From Myxococcota bacterium (lineage in GTDB: Bacteria; Myxococcota_A; UBA9042; DTJE01), in assembly GCA_017994695.1 (NCBI GenBank), contig JAGOKF010000012.1:1-64000 (forward strand): a DNA stretch of 64,000 nucleotides, in the 5' to 3' direction. The notes under the pieces were generated by a model that worked only from the letters and a program-made list of their open reading frames with translations, was not told the origin of the DNA and did not search any database. The translations under genes were made by a program, and so were the position numbers. Positions 9,107 through 16,902 of this stretch are shown here, in pieces. Position 1 is the first letter of the stretch; each line of letters begins with the position of its first letter.

Positions 9107-9994
9107 ATGTCGTCCACCGTGCTTCGAACCGACTTCCCCGGCGTTCCCTGCATGTCCCGCGGCAAGGTGCGGGACATCTACGACCTGGGGGAACACCTCC
9201 TGATCGTGGTCACCGATCGCATTTCCGCCTTCGACCACGTGCTCCCCAACGGGATTCCCGACAAGGGCCGGGTGCTGAACCTCCTGTCGGCCTTCTGGAT
9301 GGAGCGGACCAGGAACCTCGTCCAGAACCACCTCGTGAGCGTTCGCGTCGAGGACCTTCCCGAGTCCCTGGGGGCCCACCGGGAGATCCTGGAAGGCCGC
9401 TTCACCCTGGCGCGCAAGGCCCGGATGCTTCCGGTGGAATGCATCGTCCGCGGGTACCTGGTCGGCAGCGGCTGGAACGACTACCGGAGGACCGGTTCCG
9501 TGTGCGGCATCCCTCTTCCGGAGGGACTGCTGGAAAGCGCCCGCCTTCCCGAGCCGATCTTCACCCCGTCCACCAAGGCCGAGACCGGGCACGACGAAAA
9601 CATCCCCTTCGAGGAGGTGGTCCGCCGGATCGGGCCCGACCTGGCCGAGGAGGTCCGCCGGACCTCCATCGACCTCTACCGTCACGCCGAGGAGTACGGC
9701 CGGAGCCGCGGCATCCTGATCGCCGACACGAAGTTCGAGTTCGGCATCGTGGATGGGCGCCTGACGCTCTGCGACGAGGTCCTGACTCCGGATTCCAGCC
9801 GGTTCTGGCCCGCGGACGGCTACCAGCCCGGGAGATCCCAGCCCTCCTTCGACAAGCAGTACGTCCGCGACTACCTGCTGTCGATCCACTGGAACAAGGA
9901 GCCGCCGATTCCGGTGCTTCCGGACGAGGTCGTCCGGCAGACCGCGAACCGGTACCGGGAGGCCTATCGCCGTCTCGTGGGCCAGGAAATCTGA
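9107..9994 (+). CDS. purC: Phosphoribosylaminoimidazole-succinocarboxamide (SAICAR) synthase
   Basis: Joins aspartate to CAIR using ATP in de novo purine synthesis. The protein has 295 residues, the length of the longer (yeast-like) single-domain form. Family signatures are clear: KVRDIYDLG near the N-terminus, the VECIVRGYLVGSGW motif (about 110-123), KAETGHDENI, and the DTKFEFG motif with a downstream DEVLTPDSSRFW. The ATG at 9107 is preceded by GGAG, and a good promoter lies at 9052-9079. It stands alone; the next gene (efp) has its own promoter. No other purine gene is in the window. Confidence 0.97.
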   Translation: MSSTVLRTDFPGVPCMSRGKVRDIYDLGEHLLIVVTDRISAFDHVLPNGIPDKGRVLNLLSAFWMERTRNLVQNHLVSVRVEDLPESLGAHREILEGRFTLARKARMLPVECIVRGYLVGSGWNDYRRTGSVCGIPLPEGLLESARLPEPIFTPSTKAETGHDENIPFEEVVRRIGPDLAEEVRRTSIDLYRHAEEYGRSRGILIADTKFEFGIVDGRLTLCDEVLTPDSSRFWPADGYQPGRSQPSFDKQYVRDYLLSIHWNKEPPIPVLPDEVVRQTANRYREAYRRLVGQEI

Positions 9995-10055
9995 CCTCCA
10001 GGAAAGCCGTTCCTTCCTTGGCCTCGGTATCCGGTCCAGGCGAGCCTGCCGGGGC

Positions 10056-10084
10056 TTGCAACCCATCGAGACTTGCTGTAGAAA
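10056..10084 (+). promoter_or_regulatory. efp-epmA promoter
   Basis: TTGCAA (10056-10061), 17 bases, then TAGAAA (10079-10084) with an upstream TG. The expected start is near 10091, about 22 bases before the GTG of efp. This rules out the longer in-frame start at 10056. Confidence 0.58.
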
Positions 10085-10112
10085 CAGCCCGCCTTGCGCA
10101 GGGGAGTCTACG

Positions 10113-10676
10113 GTGTACGAGACCTCGGACATCCGGAAGGGCCTGAAGATCAAGATGGACGGCGATCCCTGGATCGTCGTGGACTTCCAGTTCGTGAAGC
10201 CCGGCAAGGGGACGGCGTTCACCCGGGTCCGGCTGAAGAACCTGCGTACCGGCCAGGTGCTGGAACGGACCTTCAAGACCGGCGAACGCCTGGAGGAGGC
10301 CAACCTCGAGGAGCACCAGGCCCAGTATCTGTACAACGATGGCGAAGAGTTCCACTTCATGGACCAGGAGTCCTACGAGCAGATCAGCATCCCCCGGAAG
10401 GTGCTGGGGGACGCCGCCCTGTTCCTGATGGAGAACATGGTCGTCGAGATCCTGTTCTACGAAGGGACTCCGATGAACGTCGAACTGCCCACGTTCATCG
10501 AGGCCGAGATCACCTACACCGAGCCGGGGATGCGGGGCGACACGGCCACGGGCGCCACCAAGTCCGCCACGATCAACACCGGCGCGACCCTCCAGGTCCC
10601 CCTGTTCCTGAACCAGGGCGACTGGATCCGCATCGACACCCGCGACGGTTCCTACGTCGAGCGCGTGAAGAAGTAG
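10113..10676 (+). CDS. efp: Translation elongation factor P (GTG start)
   Basis: EF-P binds ribosomes stalled at polyproline stretches and restores peptide-bond formation. From the GTG at 10113 the product is 187 residues, the standard length, with the three OB-like domains expected. Lys32 at the tip of the KPGKG loop corresponds to E. coli Lys34, the residue that is beta-lysylated. The next gene encodes EpmA, which performs that step. GGGGAG precedes the GTG. The upstream ATG in the same frame (10056) falls inside the promoter and is rejected. The long proline-containing envelope proteins nearby are plausible clients (inference). Confidence 0.95.
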   Translation: MYETSDIRKGLKIKMDGDPWIVVDFQFVKPGKGTAFTRVRLKNLRTGQVLERTFKTGERLEEANLEEHQAQYLYNDGEEFHFMDQESYEQISIPRKVLGDAALFLMENMVVEILFYEGTPMNVELPTFIEAEITYTEPGMRGDTATGATKSATINTGATLQVPLFLNQGDWIRIDTRDGSYVERVKK

Positions 10677-10699
10677 CCTCCGGGCATCGGAGGCCTCCG

Positions 10700-11662
10700 A
10701 TGGATCCTTCGATCTCCCGCACCTCTCGACAGGACGTGCTGCTTCGCAACCTTCCCCTCCGGGGCAGGCTGCTGAGGTCCCTGCGGGAGTTCTTCTGGAA
10801 CGCGGGATTCCTGGAGGTCGAAACGCCCATCGCCTGCGCCTCCCCCGGGGTCGAGGTCCACCTCTCCCCCTTCCGCCTGGAGGGGGCGGGCCTGCGCCAC
10901 GAGTCCCGGTGGCTCACCACCAGCCCCGAGTTCCACATGAAGCGCCTCGTCGGGATGGGGTTCGACCGCATCTTCCAGGTCACCCGGGCCTTCCGGGCCG
11001 GCGAGCGGGGGGAACGGCACAACCCCGAGTTCACCATCGTCGAGTGGTACCGCGTCGGGGTGGACTACCGGGCCATCCAGGAGGACTGCGAGGCATTGCT
11101 GCAGCACCTGGGGAGATCCATCGGGATTGCGGTGACCCCTTCGGTCCCCTCCGGCCGCGAATCCCTGGACCTTTGTTCCCCCTGGCCGCGGACGTCCTTC
11201 GAGGAGGCCTTCCGGCGGGCCGCGGCGGTCGATCCCTTCTCCCTGGAACCGGAGGCCCGGGACCTGCTGCTGGTGGACGCCGTCGAACCCACCCTGGGCC
11301 GCGGAAGACCGGAATTCCTGGTGGAATACCCGGCCGACCAGGCATCCCTGGCCCGCCTGTCGGACCGGGACCCCCGGGTCGCCGAGAGGTTCGAACTGTA
11401 CGCCGCGGGCCTGGAACTGGCCAACGGGTTCACCGAGGTCTCGGACGCCGACGAGTACCTCCGGCGGTGCCGGGCGGACCTTCAGGCCCGCCGGGCCCTG
11501 GGCCTCGTGGAGCCCCCCGTCGATTCCCGGTACGTGGAGGCCCTCCGCCGGGGGCTTCCGCCATGCGCGGGGGTCGCCCTGGGCTTCGATCGCGTGGCGA
11601 TGCTGCTCCTGGGATCGGCGCGGATCGAGGAGGTGCTGGCCTTCCCCTTCGAGGACGCCTGA
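10700..11662 (+). CDS. epmA: EF-P lysine ligase EpmA (GenX/PoxA type)
   Basis: A truncated class II lysyl-tRNA synthetase homologue that attaches (R)-beta-lysine to EF-P. The 320-residue protein is just the catalytic core: there is no N-terminal anticodon-binding OB domain, as expected for EpmA. Class II motif 2 is seen in the segment from FQVTRAFRAGE to HNPEFTIVEWY, and motif 3 as GVALGFDRVAMLLLG near the C-terminus. The gene starts 23 bases after efp, with GGAGG upstream of the ATG, forming a two-gene operon. EpmB, the lysine 2,3-aminomutase that makes the substrate, is not in the window and should be elsewhere in the genome. Confidence 0.94.
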   Translation: MDPSISRTSRQDVLLRNLPLRGRLLRSLREFFWNAGFLEVETPIACASPGVEVHLSPFRLEGAGLRHESRWLTTSPEFHMKRLVGMGFDRIFQVTRAFRAGERGERHNPEFTIVEWYRVGVDYRAIQEDCEALLQHLGRSIGIAVTPSVPSGRESLDLCSPWPRTSFEEAFRRAAAVDPFSLEPEARDLLLVDAVEPTLGRGRPEFLVEYPADQASLARLSDRDPRVAERFELYAAGLELANGFTEVSDADEYLRRCRADLQARRALGLVEPPVDSRYVEALRRGLPPCAGVALGFDRVAMLLLGSARIEEVLAFPFEDA

Positions 11663-11668
11663 TTTCTC

Positions 11669-11697
11669 TTGACAGGTTCCCGCTCCTGTTGTACAAA
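11669..11697 (+). promoter_or_regulatory. Promoter of the tRNA-Val/tRNA-Asp operon
   Basis: A consensus -35 TTGACA (11669-11674), 17 bases, then TACAAA (11692-11697). The expected start is near 11704, twelve bases before tRNA-Val. Confidence 0.75.
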
Positions 11698-11715
11698 GCA
11701 CCCGCATTTGGCCCC

Positions 11716-11788
11716 GGGCGAATAGCTCAGCCGGAAGAGCAGCAGCCTTACACGCTGCGGGTCACAGGTTCGAGCCCTGTTTCGCCCA
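11716..11788 (+). tRNA. tRNA-Val (anticodon TAC)
   Basis: The 73-base cloverleaf folds cleanly: acceptor GGGCGAA pairs with TTCGCCC, D stem GCTC/GAGC, anticodon stem GCAGC/GCTGC around loop CTTACAC, and T arm ACAGG-TTCGAGC-CCTGT. Anticodon TAC reads GTA valine codons and probably others by wobble. The discriminator is A, and the 3' CCA is not encoded, so it must be added by nucleotidyltransferase. Confidence 0.96.
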
Positions 11789-11809
11789 CAGGGCCGCTCT
11801 TTGATCGTC

Positions 11810-11883
11810 GGGGTGGTAGTTAAGTCGGTTATAACGCTGGCCTGTCAAGCCAGAGGCCGCGGGTTCGAGTCCCGTCCACCCCG
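11810..11883 (+). tRNA. tRNA-Asp (anticodon GTC)
   Basis: Acceptor GGGGTGG pairs with CCACCCC, the anticodon stem CTGGC/GCCAG encloses loop CTGTCAA, and the T arm is GCGGG-TTCGAGT-CCCGT. The discriminator is G, as required by AspRS, and CCA is not encoded. It lies 21 bases after tRNA-Val, so the two are probably one transcript. Its 3' half (from the anticodon on) is antisense to the end of the HAD hydrolase gene. Confidence 0.96.
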
Positions 11884-12522
11884 CTGAACGAAACGAATCC
11901 CCCGTTCCTCCAGGTGCTGCCGCAGCCTTTCGACCCCCGTGAAGCAAAATCCTTGGATGCCATGCTCGCGGGCGCCGTTCACGTTCCGTTCCAGGTCGTC
12001 CACGAAGAGGATCCGTTCCGGCGGTACTTCCAGGGCCTCGACCAGGGCGCGGTAGAGCCGCGGATCGGGTTTCATCGCCCCCACCTCGTAGGACACCACC
12101 CAGGCGGGAATCCGGCGGACCGCAGGGAAATGGCGCTGGCACCAAGGGAAATGCAGCGGGTCGGTGTCCGAAAGACCGCCCAGGCGGATGCCAGCCGTCG
12201 CCAGGTCCTCCACCAGGTCCTCCATGCCGGGCATCGGACTGAAGACGTCACACCAGCGCGAGGCGAACTCGACGAACCCCATCCGGATCCCGGTGCGGTC
12301 CTGGAAGGCCTGGTGGAACTGCAACGGGTCCAGGTGCCCGCAGTCGAAGGCGACCAGGAGGTCGTTTTCCCGCAGGCGGGAAATGTCCGAAGGATCTCCG
12401 CCTCCGGCCTGGATGAGTGCCGGCCACAACCCTGCGTCCAGGTGCACCCGGACCAGCACCTGTCCCAGGTCGAAGGCCACCGCCTCGATGCCCCCCTCCA
12501 TGTCTCGCCCCGGAACGGCCAC
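11845..12522 (-). CDS. HAD-superfamily phosphatase, YihX-like
   Basis: A 225-residue HAD hydrolase. Motif I is FDLGQVL with nucleophile Asp18; the second acidic residue is Gly, as in E. coli YihX and its relatives. Motif II is the serine in GLSDTDP, motif III the lysine in MKPDPRLY, and motif IV is ILFVDDLE. Such enzymes act on small phosphate esters; the substrate is unknown. The last 12 residues and the stop are antisense to tRNA-Asp, with the TGA inside its anticodon loop. The start is a GTG at 12522 with a TAGAAT -10 right before it (leaderless candidate); ATG 12501, eight residues before motif I, is an equally reasonable start. Confidence 0.85.
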   Translation of the reverse strand: MAVPGRDMEGGIEAVAFDLGQVLVRVHLDAGLWPALIQAGGGDPSDISRLRENDLLVAFDCGHLDPLQFHQAFQDRTGIRMGFVEFASRWCDVFSPMPGMEDLVEDLATAGIRLGGLSDTDPLHFPWCQRHFPAVRRIPAWVVSYEVGAMKPDPRLYRALVEALEVPPERILFVDDLERNVNGAREHGIQGFCFTGVERLRQHLEERGIRFVQRGGRDSNPRPLA

Positions 12523-12527
12523 GGGTC

Positions 12528-12533
12528 ATTCTA
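12528..12533 (-). promoter_or_regulatory. -10 element for the HAD gene
   Basis: TAGAAT on the minus strand, ending six bases before the GTG at 12522, so the message would begin at or within the start codon. No good -35 is seen. It shares a 45-base divergent intergenic region with the -10 at 12555. Confidence 0.4.
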
Positions 12534-12554
12534 ACGGGGATTCCGGCTTTCCGT

Positions 12555-12560
12555 TATACT
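12555..12560 (+). promoter_or_regulatory. -10 element placed for a leaderless transcript
   Basis: TATACT ends seven bases before the GTG at 12568. There is no Shine-Dalgarno sequence between them, so the transcript is predicted to start at the initiation codon. The -35 region is weak. Confidence 0.42.
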
Positions 12561-12567
12561 GGCCGCC

Positions 12568-13776
12568 GTGGCATTCGACCTACATCGCGCCCTGCTGGAG
12601 GGCCTCGGCAGCCGGATCCCGTTCCTGGATCGGCTGCTTTCCTACTGCTATTTCGCCGATATGTCCGTCCTGGAGGTGGCTTCCTGCGACTCCGGCGGTC
12701 GGGGAGTGTCCCTGGTGGGCCGGATGGGCGCCGAGGGGGCCGAGGAGGTCGTGCTGGTCTCCCCGCTGCCTTCTCAGGCCTCCCGCCGGGGGCTCCTGGA
12801 AGACCCGTTGGACCGGCGGCGGGCTCTCCGGCTGCTGGCGGCGACCTGGGCCCTTGCCTCCCTCCAGGATCCCCAGCGGCCCTCCCCGGGAGCCGGACTG
12901 ATCGCCGTCCATCCCGATCCCGACGGGGACGCCCTGTCGGGTCTTGCCCGGGAGCGCGACCTGCTGAGACCCAGACGATTCCTTCTTCTGGACGACGCCC
13001 CTCGTCCCGGAAAGGTTCCGGTCGCCATGGACGGGATGATCGTCCGTGTCGCGGCCCCGCTGCCGGTGCAGTCGATCCCCCGCCCGCTCCGAGACATCCA
13101 GGTCTGGCGCTGGCACCCCGGTCCAGGCCTGTTCCGGGCCCTCGAGGAAATCTGTTCCCTCCACCGAGAAGGACGCATCGTGCCCCTGCTGGTGCACCCC
13201 CGGAGCGGGATCCTGCTGGAGGAGCCTCCGGACGCCGAGGTCACCGTGGGCCTCCTCGATTCGGGGGTCGTTCCGCCCCCGGCGTGGCGCCATGTGGACA
13301 GCCCGATGCGCATCGGGACCCAGGGTTCCTGGGGAGGGCGGGTCCGGGCCTTCGCCGAGGGCTTTTCCATCCTTTCCGAGGCGGCACGTCGTGCCTGGGG
13401 CGGATCCCTTCCCGACGGGGCGATCCGGGTCGTCGGGACCGTCGCCCGAAACCCGGTGGGCATCGACCTGGTGATCTGGGTCCCGGCGGGTTCCCTGGAG
13501 AAGACCCGGGAGTTCCTGGAACAGTCCCCTCCGAAGGAAGGATCCGAAATCTCCCTGGGCCCCGGGCGTTCGATCCGGACCGTGTCGCCGGCATCCCTGC
13601 CGGACCTCCGATTCCCTCCCGGCATGGCCCTCTGCATCCCCGAGGGAGTCCCGACCGAGGCCCTTGGCTCCCGGCGGGACGAGGAAGGGGACCCGGTCCG
13701 GGAGGCCGTTACGCTGGCGATGGACCTGAAGGAGTTGCTGAGGGGCCTGCTGCGCCCCGGACAGGAAGGACGATGA
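12568..13776 (+). CDS. Protein of unknown function, partner of the NamZ-like gene
   Basis: A 402-residue soluble protein without signal peptide or clear membrane segment. I do not recognise the family. Visible landmarks are a hydrophobic N-terminal helix region, an acidic HPDPDGDAL segment near 113-121, and a mixed alpha/beta pattern with several G-x-V strands (VRVVGTVARNPVG, VIWVPAG) typical of an alpha/beta enzyme or binding fold. The general order faintly recalls M20/M28-type peptidase lids, but no metal ligands can be assigned, so I make no claim. The start is a GTG with no ribosome-binding site and a TATACT -10 at leaderless distance. Its TGA overlaps the ATG of the next gene, so the two proteins are probably made together. 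Confidence 0.78.
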   Translation: MAFDLHRALLEGLGSRIPFLDRLLSYCYFADMSVLEVASCDSGGRGVSLVGRMGAEGAEEVVLVSPLPSQASRRGLLEDPLDRRRALRLLAATWALASLQDPQRPSPGAGLIAVHPDPDGDALSGLARERDLLRPRRFLLLDDAPRPGKVPVAMDGMIVRVAAPLPVQSIPRPLRDIQVWRWHPGPGLFRALEEICSLHREGRIVPLLVHPRSGILLEEPPDAEVTVGLLDSGVVPPPAWRHVDSPMRIGTQGSWGGRVRAFAEGFSILSEAARRAWGGSLPDGAIRVVGTVARNPVGIDLVIWVPAGSLEKTREFLEQSPPKEGSEISLGPGRSIRTVSPASLPDLRFPPGMALCIPEGVPTEALGSRRDEEGDPVREAVTLAMDLKELLRGLLRPGQEGR

Positions 13777-14951
13777 CACGACCGGGAGCCAGCCGTTTTC
13801 TGGAGGAGGCCGACCGACGGATCGGCGGCCGTCGATGGGCCCTGCTGTGCCACGCCGCATCGGTGGATCATACCGGACGGTCGATCCTGGAACCCCTGTG
13901 CAGCACCACGGCCCTCCGCCCGGCCTTCCTGCTCGCACCGGAGCACGGGCTCTGGGGGGATGCTCCCTACATGGTGGCCGTGGAGGACCAGGAGGACCCC
14001 TGGTGGGGCGTCCCGGTCCGCAGCCTCTACGGCCATGATGCGGCTTCCTTGGCCCCTTCCGCCGCGTCCCTTTCGGGACTGGATCTCCTGGTCGTGGATC
14101 TCCAGGACGTCGGGGCCCGCTACTACACCTACCTGGCCACGATGGCGATGACCCTCTCGGCCTGTGCCGAGGCGGGGGTTTCGGCCCTGGTGCTGGACCG
14201 CCCGAATCCCATCGGCGGCCTGGAGGTGGAGGGAAACCTGCCGAGGCCGCACCTTCGATCGTTCGTCTCCTGGCTCCCCCTTCCGAACCGCCACGGGATC
14301 ACGGCGGGAGAGGCTGCCAGGATGCTGGTCCGCCAGGAACGACTTTCGCTGGACCTGGAAGTCCTCCCCTGCGAGGGCTGGGCCCGGGAGATGACCTGGC
14401 CGGACACCGGGCTTCCCTTCATCCCGCCCTCCCCGAACATTCCCGACTGGGAGACCGCCCTCGTGTACCCCGGGATGTGCCTCCTGGAAGGCACGAACCT
14501 GAGCGAGGGACGGGGGACTCCCCTGCCCTTCCGGGTCTTCGGCGCTCCCTGGATCCTCGATCCCCGAAGGCTGTCCGACGCCCTGAACCGGCTGGACCTG
14601 CCCGGGGTCCTCTTCCGGCCGCTCTGGTTCACACCGGACAAGGACAAGCACCAGGGGAAACGATGCGGGGGCTGCCACCTGGTCATCCGGGACCATCGGG
14701 CCTTCCGGCCCCTCCTGGCGGGATTCTCGGTTCTCCGGGTGGTCTCCTCCCTCTGGCCCGACGATTTCCGGCTTCGCACCGACGCCTACGAGTTCGTCAC
14801 CGATCATCCGGCCCTGGACCTGCTGCTGGGGAACCGGGATCTTCGGCATCGCCTGCTGGAATCGCCGGATCCCCGCGAGGTCTGGCGGACGGCCTGCGCC
14901 GAGGGAACGGGGTTCCTGAAGGATCGGGAACCGGACCTGCTCTACTCGTGA
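13773..14951 (+). CDS. DUF1343 family protein (NamZ-like exo-N-acetylmuramidase)
   Basis: A 392-residue member of the DUF1343 family, whose characterised member NamZ trims terminal N-acetylmuramic acid from peptidoglycan fragments. Conserved stretches visible are LAPEHGLWG (54-62), VDLQDVGARYYTY (108-120), LDRPNPIGG (141-149), PGMCLLEGTN and the C-terminal TDHPALDLL. Unlike exported NamZ proteins it has no signal peptide, so it would act on imported muropeptides in the cytoplasm. It starts at ATG 13773, overlapping the previous stop (ATGA), with AGGAAGG upstream. The substrate is inferred from the family; the partner protein is unknown. Confidence 0.85.
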   Translation: MTRPGASRFLEEADRRIGGRRWALLCHAASVDHTGRSILEPLCSTTALRPAFLLAPEHGLWGDAPYMVAVEDQEDPWWGVPVRSLYGHDAASLAPSAASLSGLDLLVVDLQDVGARYYTYLATMAMTLSACAEAGVSALVLDRPNPIGGLEVEGNLPRPHLRSFVSWLPLPNRHGITAGEAARMLVRQERLSLDLEVLPCEGWAREMTWPDTGLPFIPPSPNIPDWETALVYPGMCLLEGTNLSEGRGTPLPFRVFGAPWILDPRRLSDALNRLDLPGVLFRPLWFTPDKDKHQGKRCGGCHLVIRDHRAFRPLLAGFSVLRVVSSLWPDDFRLRTDAYEFVTDHPALDLLLGNRDLRHRLLESPDPREVWRTACAEGTGFLKDREPDLLYS

Positions 14952-15002
14952 CCGTGCACCCTCGACCGGTTCTGCACGACCGATCTTCCGACCTCCCTCT
15001 GG

Positions 15003-15008
15003 TATGAT
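15003..15008 (+). promoter_or_regulatory. -10 element for nadD
   Basis: TATGAT, with an expected start near 15015 that leaves an 11-base leader carrying just the GGAGG before the ATG at 15026. No clear -35. Confidence 0.4.
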
Positions 15009-15025
15009 CCGCCCCGGAGGCGTTC

Positions 15026-15601
15026 ATGATCCCGGAAGCCGACCGGCACGTGGCAATCTTCGGTGGATCCTTCGATCCGCCCCACGTGGCCCATGTGATG
15101 GCAGTGGCCTGGGCCCTCTCGTGCACCCCCTGCCGGCAGGTCCTGGTCCTTCCCTGCTACGAGCATCCGCTGGGAAAGCAGGGGTCCCCGTTCGAGGCGC
15201 GGGTGGCCATGGCCCGCGCGGCCTTCCGGCCATTCGGCCACCGCGCCCACGTCTCGATGCTGGAGGCCCGTCTCCCGCGGCCCTCCTTCACGATCCAGAC
15301 CGTTCGACGCCTGGTGGCCCTGAACCCCGGAACCCGGTTCCACCTCCTCCTGGGAACCGACATCCTGGACGAGCAGGACCACTGGCGCTCCTTCGACGAG
15401 CTGATGCGGCTGGCCCCTCCCTTCTGGCTGGCCCGAGGGGGCCCGGATCCCCGGGCCCATTCGCCGGTCCTCCCGGCCGTCTCCTCCACGGAGATCCGGT
15501 CCGCCCTCCTCCGGGGCGAGGACGTTTCCAACCGGGTTCCCCTGTCGGTGCTGGAGGAGGTTCGCCGCTGGAGGCTCTATTCCGCGGAGGGTTCCGGGTG
15601 A
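15026..15601 (+). CDS. nadD: Nicotinate-nucleotide adenylyltransferase
   Basis: Transfers AMP to nicotinate mononucleotide in NAD synthesis. The 191-residue protein has the nucleotidyltransferase signature GGSFDPPHVAH (13-23), whose histidines contact ATP, and the SSTEIR motif (about 155-160) of the KMSKS-like loop. Length and motifs fit NadD. The ATG at 15026 has GGAGG five bases upstream. Its stop overlaps the next ATG by one base (TGATG), tying it to the DUF2520 gene. NAD supply is indirectly relevant to the NAD-consuming sirtuin at 1162. Confidence 0.95.
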   Translation: MIPEADRHVAIFGGSFDPPHVAHVMAVAWALSCTPCRQVLVLPCYEHPLGKQGSPFEARVAMARAAFRPFGHRAHVSMLEARLPRPSFTIQTVRRLVALNPGTRFHLLLGTDILDEQDHWRSFDELMRLAPPFWLARGGPDPRAHSPVLPAVSSTEIRSALLRGEDVSNRVPLSVLEEVRRWRLYSAEGSG

Positions 15602-16476
15602 TGGTGACTGCCGTTCCTGGTCCCGTCTTCATCGTCGGCGCGGGGAAGGCCGGCACGGCCATGGCCTGCTCCCTGCGCGACGCCGGTTTCCCGGTTTCCC
15701 TGGTGATCCGGCGTCCCGCCGGCCGACCCCTTCCCGTTCCCTCCACGAACCTCGATTCCCTTGTCCTTCCTTCCGGCCGGCCGGCGGTGGTCCTGTTCGC
15801 CGTCCCGGATCGTCTTCTCGCCGAAGTCGCCCTCTCCCTCGCATCGAAGGCCGATCCTGGAACCCGCCTGGTCCTGGGACATCTCTCCGGCGTGTTCCCG
15901 TCCACGGGATTGGCCCCCGACAATCGGGATCGGGTCATCGGACGCTTCTCCGCCCATCCCCTCTTCGCCTTTCCTCCTGCCCATCCGCCCCTTCCCCTTC
16001 CCGGGCAGGTGCCCTTCCTGATCGAGGGGGACGAGGCCGGAATGACCATCGCCCGGGCACTGGTCCTCTCCATCGACGGGTTGCCGATCCCCATCGACCC
16101 CTCCCGGAAGCCACTGGCCCATGGCGCGGCCGTCCTTGCGGCGAACCTCCCGGCGGAACTGGTCTTCATCGCGGCCGACGTCTTCCGGGACCTGGGAGTT
16201 CCGGACCCCGAACGCGTGGCTGCGCGGCTGTTCCGGTCCCTGGCGGACAACCTCGACTCCCTTCCCTCCCCGGCCGCGCTGACGGGCCCCGTGGTCCGGG
16301 GTGACCGGGAAACCGTGGCGGCGAATCTCGAGGCGCTGGTTCAGTGGGCCGGGGGGACGCCGGAGGTCCCTTCCCTCTACCGGCGCCTCTCCCGCAGGCT
16401 CGCCTCGCGGATCCGCCGTTTCCGCACTTCCGGGTCCCCATCCTCGGGGAAGAAACCGTGGGAGGTCTCTCGATGA
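15601..16476 (+). CDS. Rossmann-fold and DUF2520 domain protein
   Basis: A 291-residue two-domain protein. The N-terminal half is an NAD(P)-binding Rossmann fold (FIVGAGKAGTAMACSL, near residues 10-25). The C-terminal half is the all-helical DUF2520 domain, recognised by LTGPVVRGDRETVAANL near 225-241. The layout resembles F420-dependent oxidoreductase-like and ketopantoate-reductase-like enzymes, but the reaction of this family is not settled to my knowledge. It lacks a signal peptide. The ATG shares a base with the nadD stop, and its own stop overlaps the next start (ATGA), so nadD, this gene and the following membrane protein form one translationally linked set. Confidence 0.86.
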   Translation: MVTAVPGPVFIVGAGKAGTAMACSLRDAGFPVSLVIRRPAGRPLPVPSTNLDSLVLPSGRPAVVLFAVPDRLLAEVALSLASKADPGTRLVLGHLSGVFPSTGLAPDNRDRVIGRFSAHPLFAFPPAHPPLPLPGQVPFLIEGDEAGMTIARALVLSIDGLPIPIDPSRKPLAHGAAVLAANLPAELVFIAADVFRDLGVPDPERVAARLFRSLADNLDSLPSPAALTGPVVRGDRETVAANLEALVQWAGGTPEVPSLYRRLSRRLASRIRRFRTSGSPSSGKKPWEVSR

Positions 16477-16898
16477 ACGGTGACCAGTCCAGGGAAGAGG
16501 ACGTCCCGGAGAACCTCGTCAGTACCGACGTTCCGTCGGCCTCCCGCGCCTTCGGCGAGGTCGTCTCCCGGCGGCCCTGGTACCTGGTCCTGCTGGTGTT
16601 TCCCTTCGGCATCCTGCTGGCGGTCGCGCCCTTCCTGTTCCACCTGGAGCGCAACGACCTTCCCCGTGTCCTTGCGGCCTACGACGCCGCGTGCCAGGGC
16701 CCGGCTCCCGGGATTCGGTGCGTCGATCGCCGGGCCTATCTCCCGCGTCTTGAGTCCGTGGACGGGCCACCCGGGTCCCCCGAGGCGTTCCGCCTGGTCC
16801 TTTCGCCCCGTTCCGGGTCTTCCGCGGAAGAGGAACGCTGGCTGTTGATTCGCGAAGGGGATGCCTGGCGGGTCCGCGACGACCCGCCGACGCGCTAG
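16473..16898 (+). CDS. Small single-pass membrane protein, unknown function
   Basis: A 141-residue protein with a polar N-terminal segment, one strong transmembrane helix at about 36-57 (preceded by RR, so the N-terminus is probably cytoplasmic), and a C-terminal domain of about 80 residues with two cysteines (in DAACQ and IRCVDR). The C-terminal part ends in a beta-like WLLIREGDAWRVRDD segment that would face the periplasm. No family is recognised. The ATG at 16473 has GGAGG upstream and overlaps the DUF2520 stop. It converges on the lipoprotein gene at 16903 with a four-base gap. Confidence 0.72.
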   Translation: MNGDQSREEDVPENLVSTDVPSASRAFGEVVSRRPWYLVLLVFPFGILLAVAPFLFHLERNDLPRVLAAYDAACQGPAPGIRCVDRRAYLPRLESVDGPPGSPEAFRLVLSPRSGSSAEEERWLLIREGDAWRVRDDPPTR

Positions 16899-16902
16899 AT
16901 CC

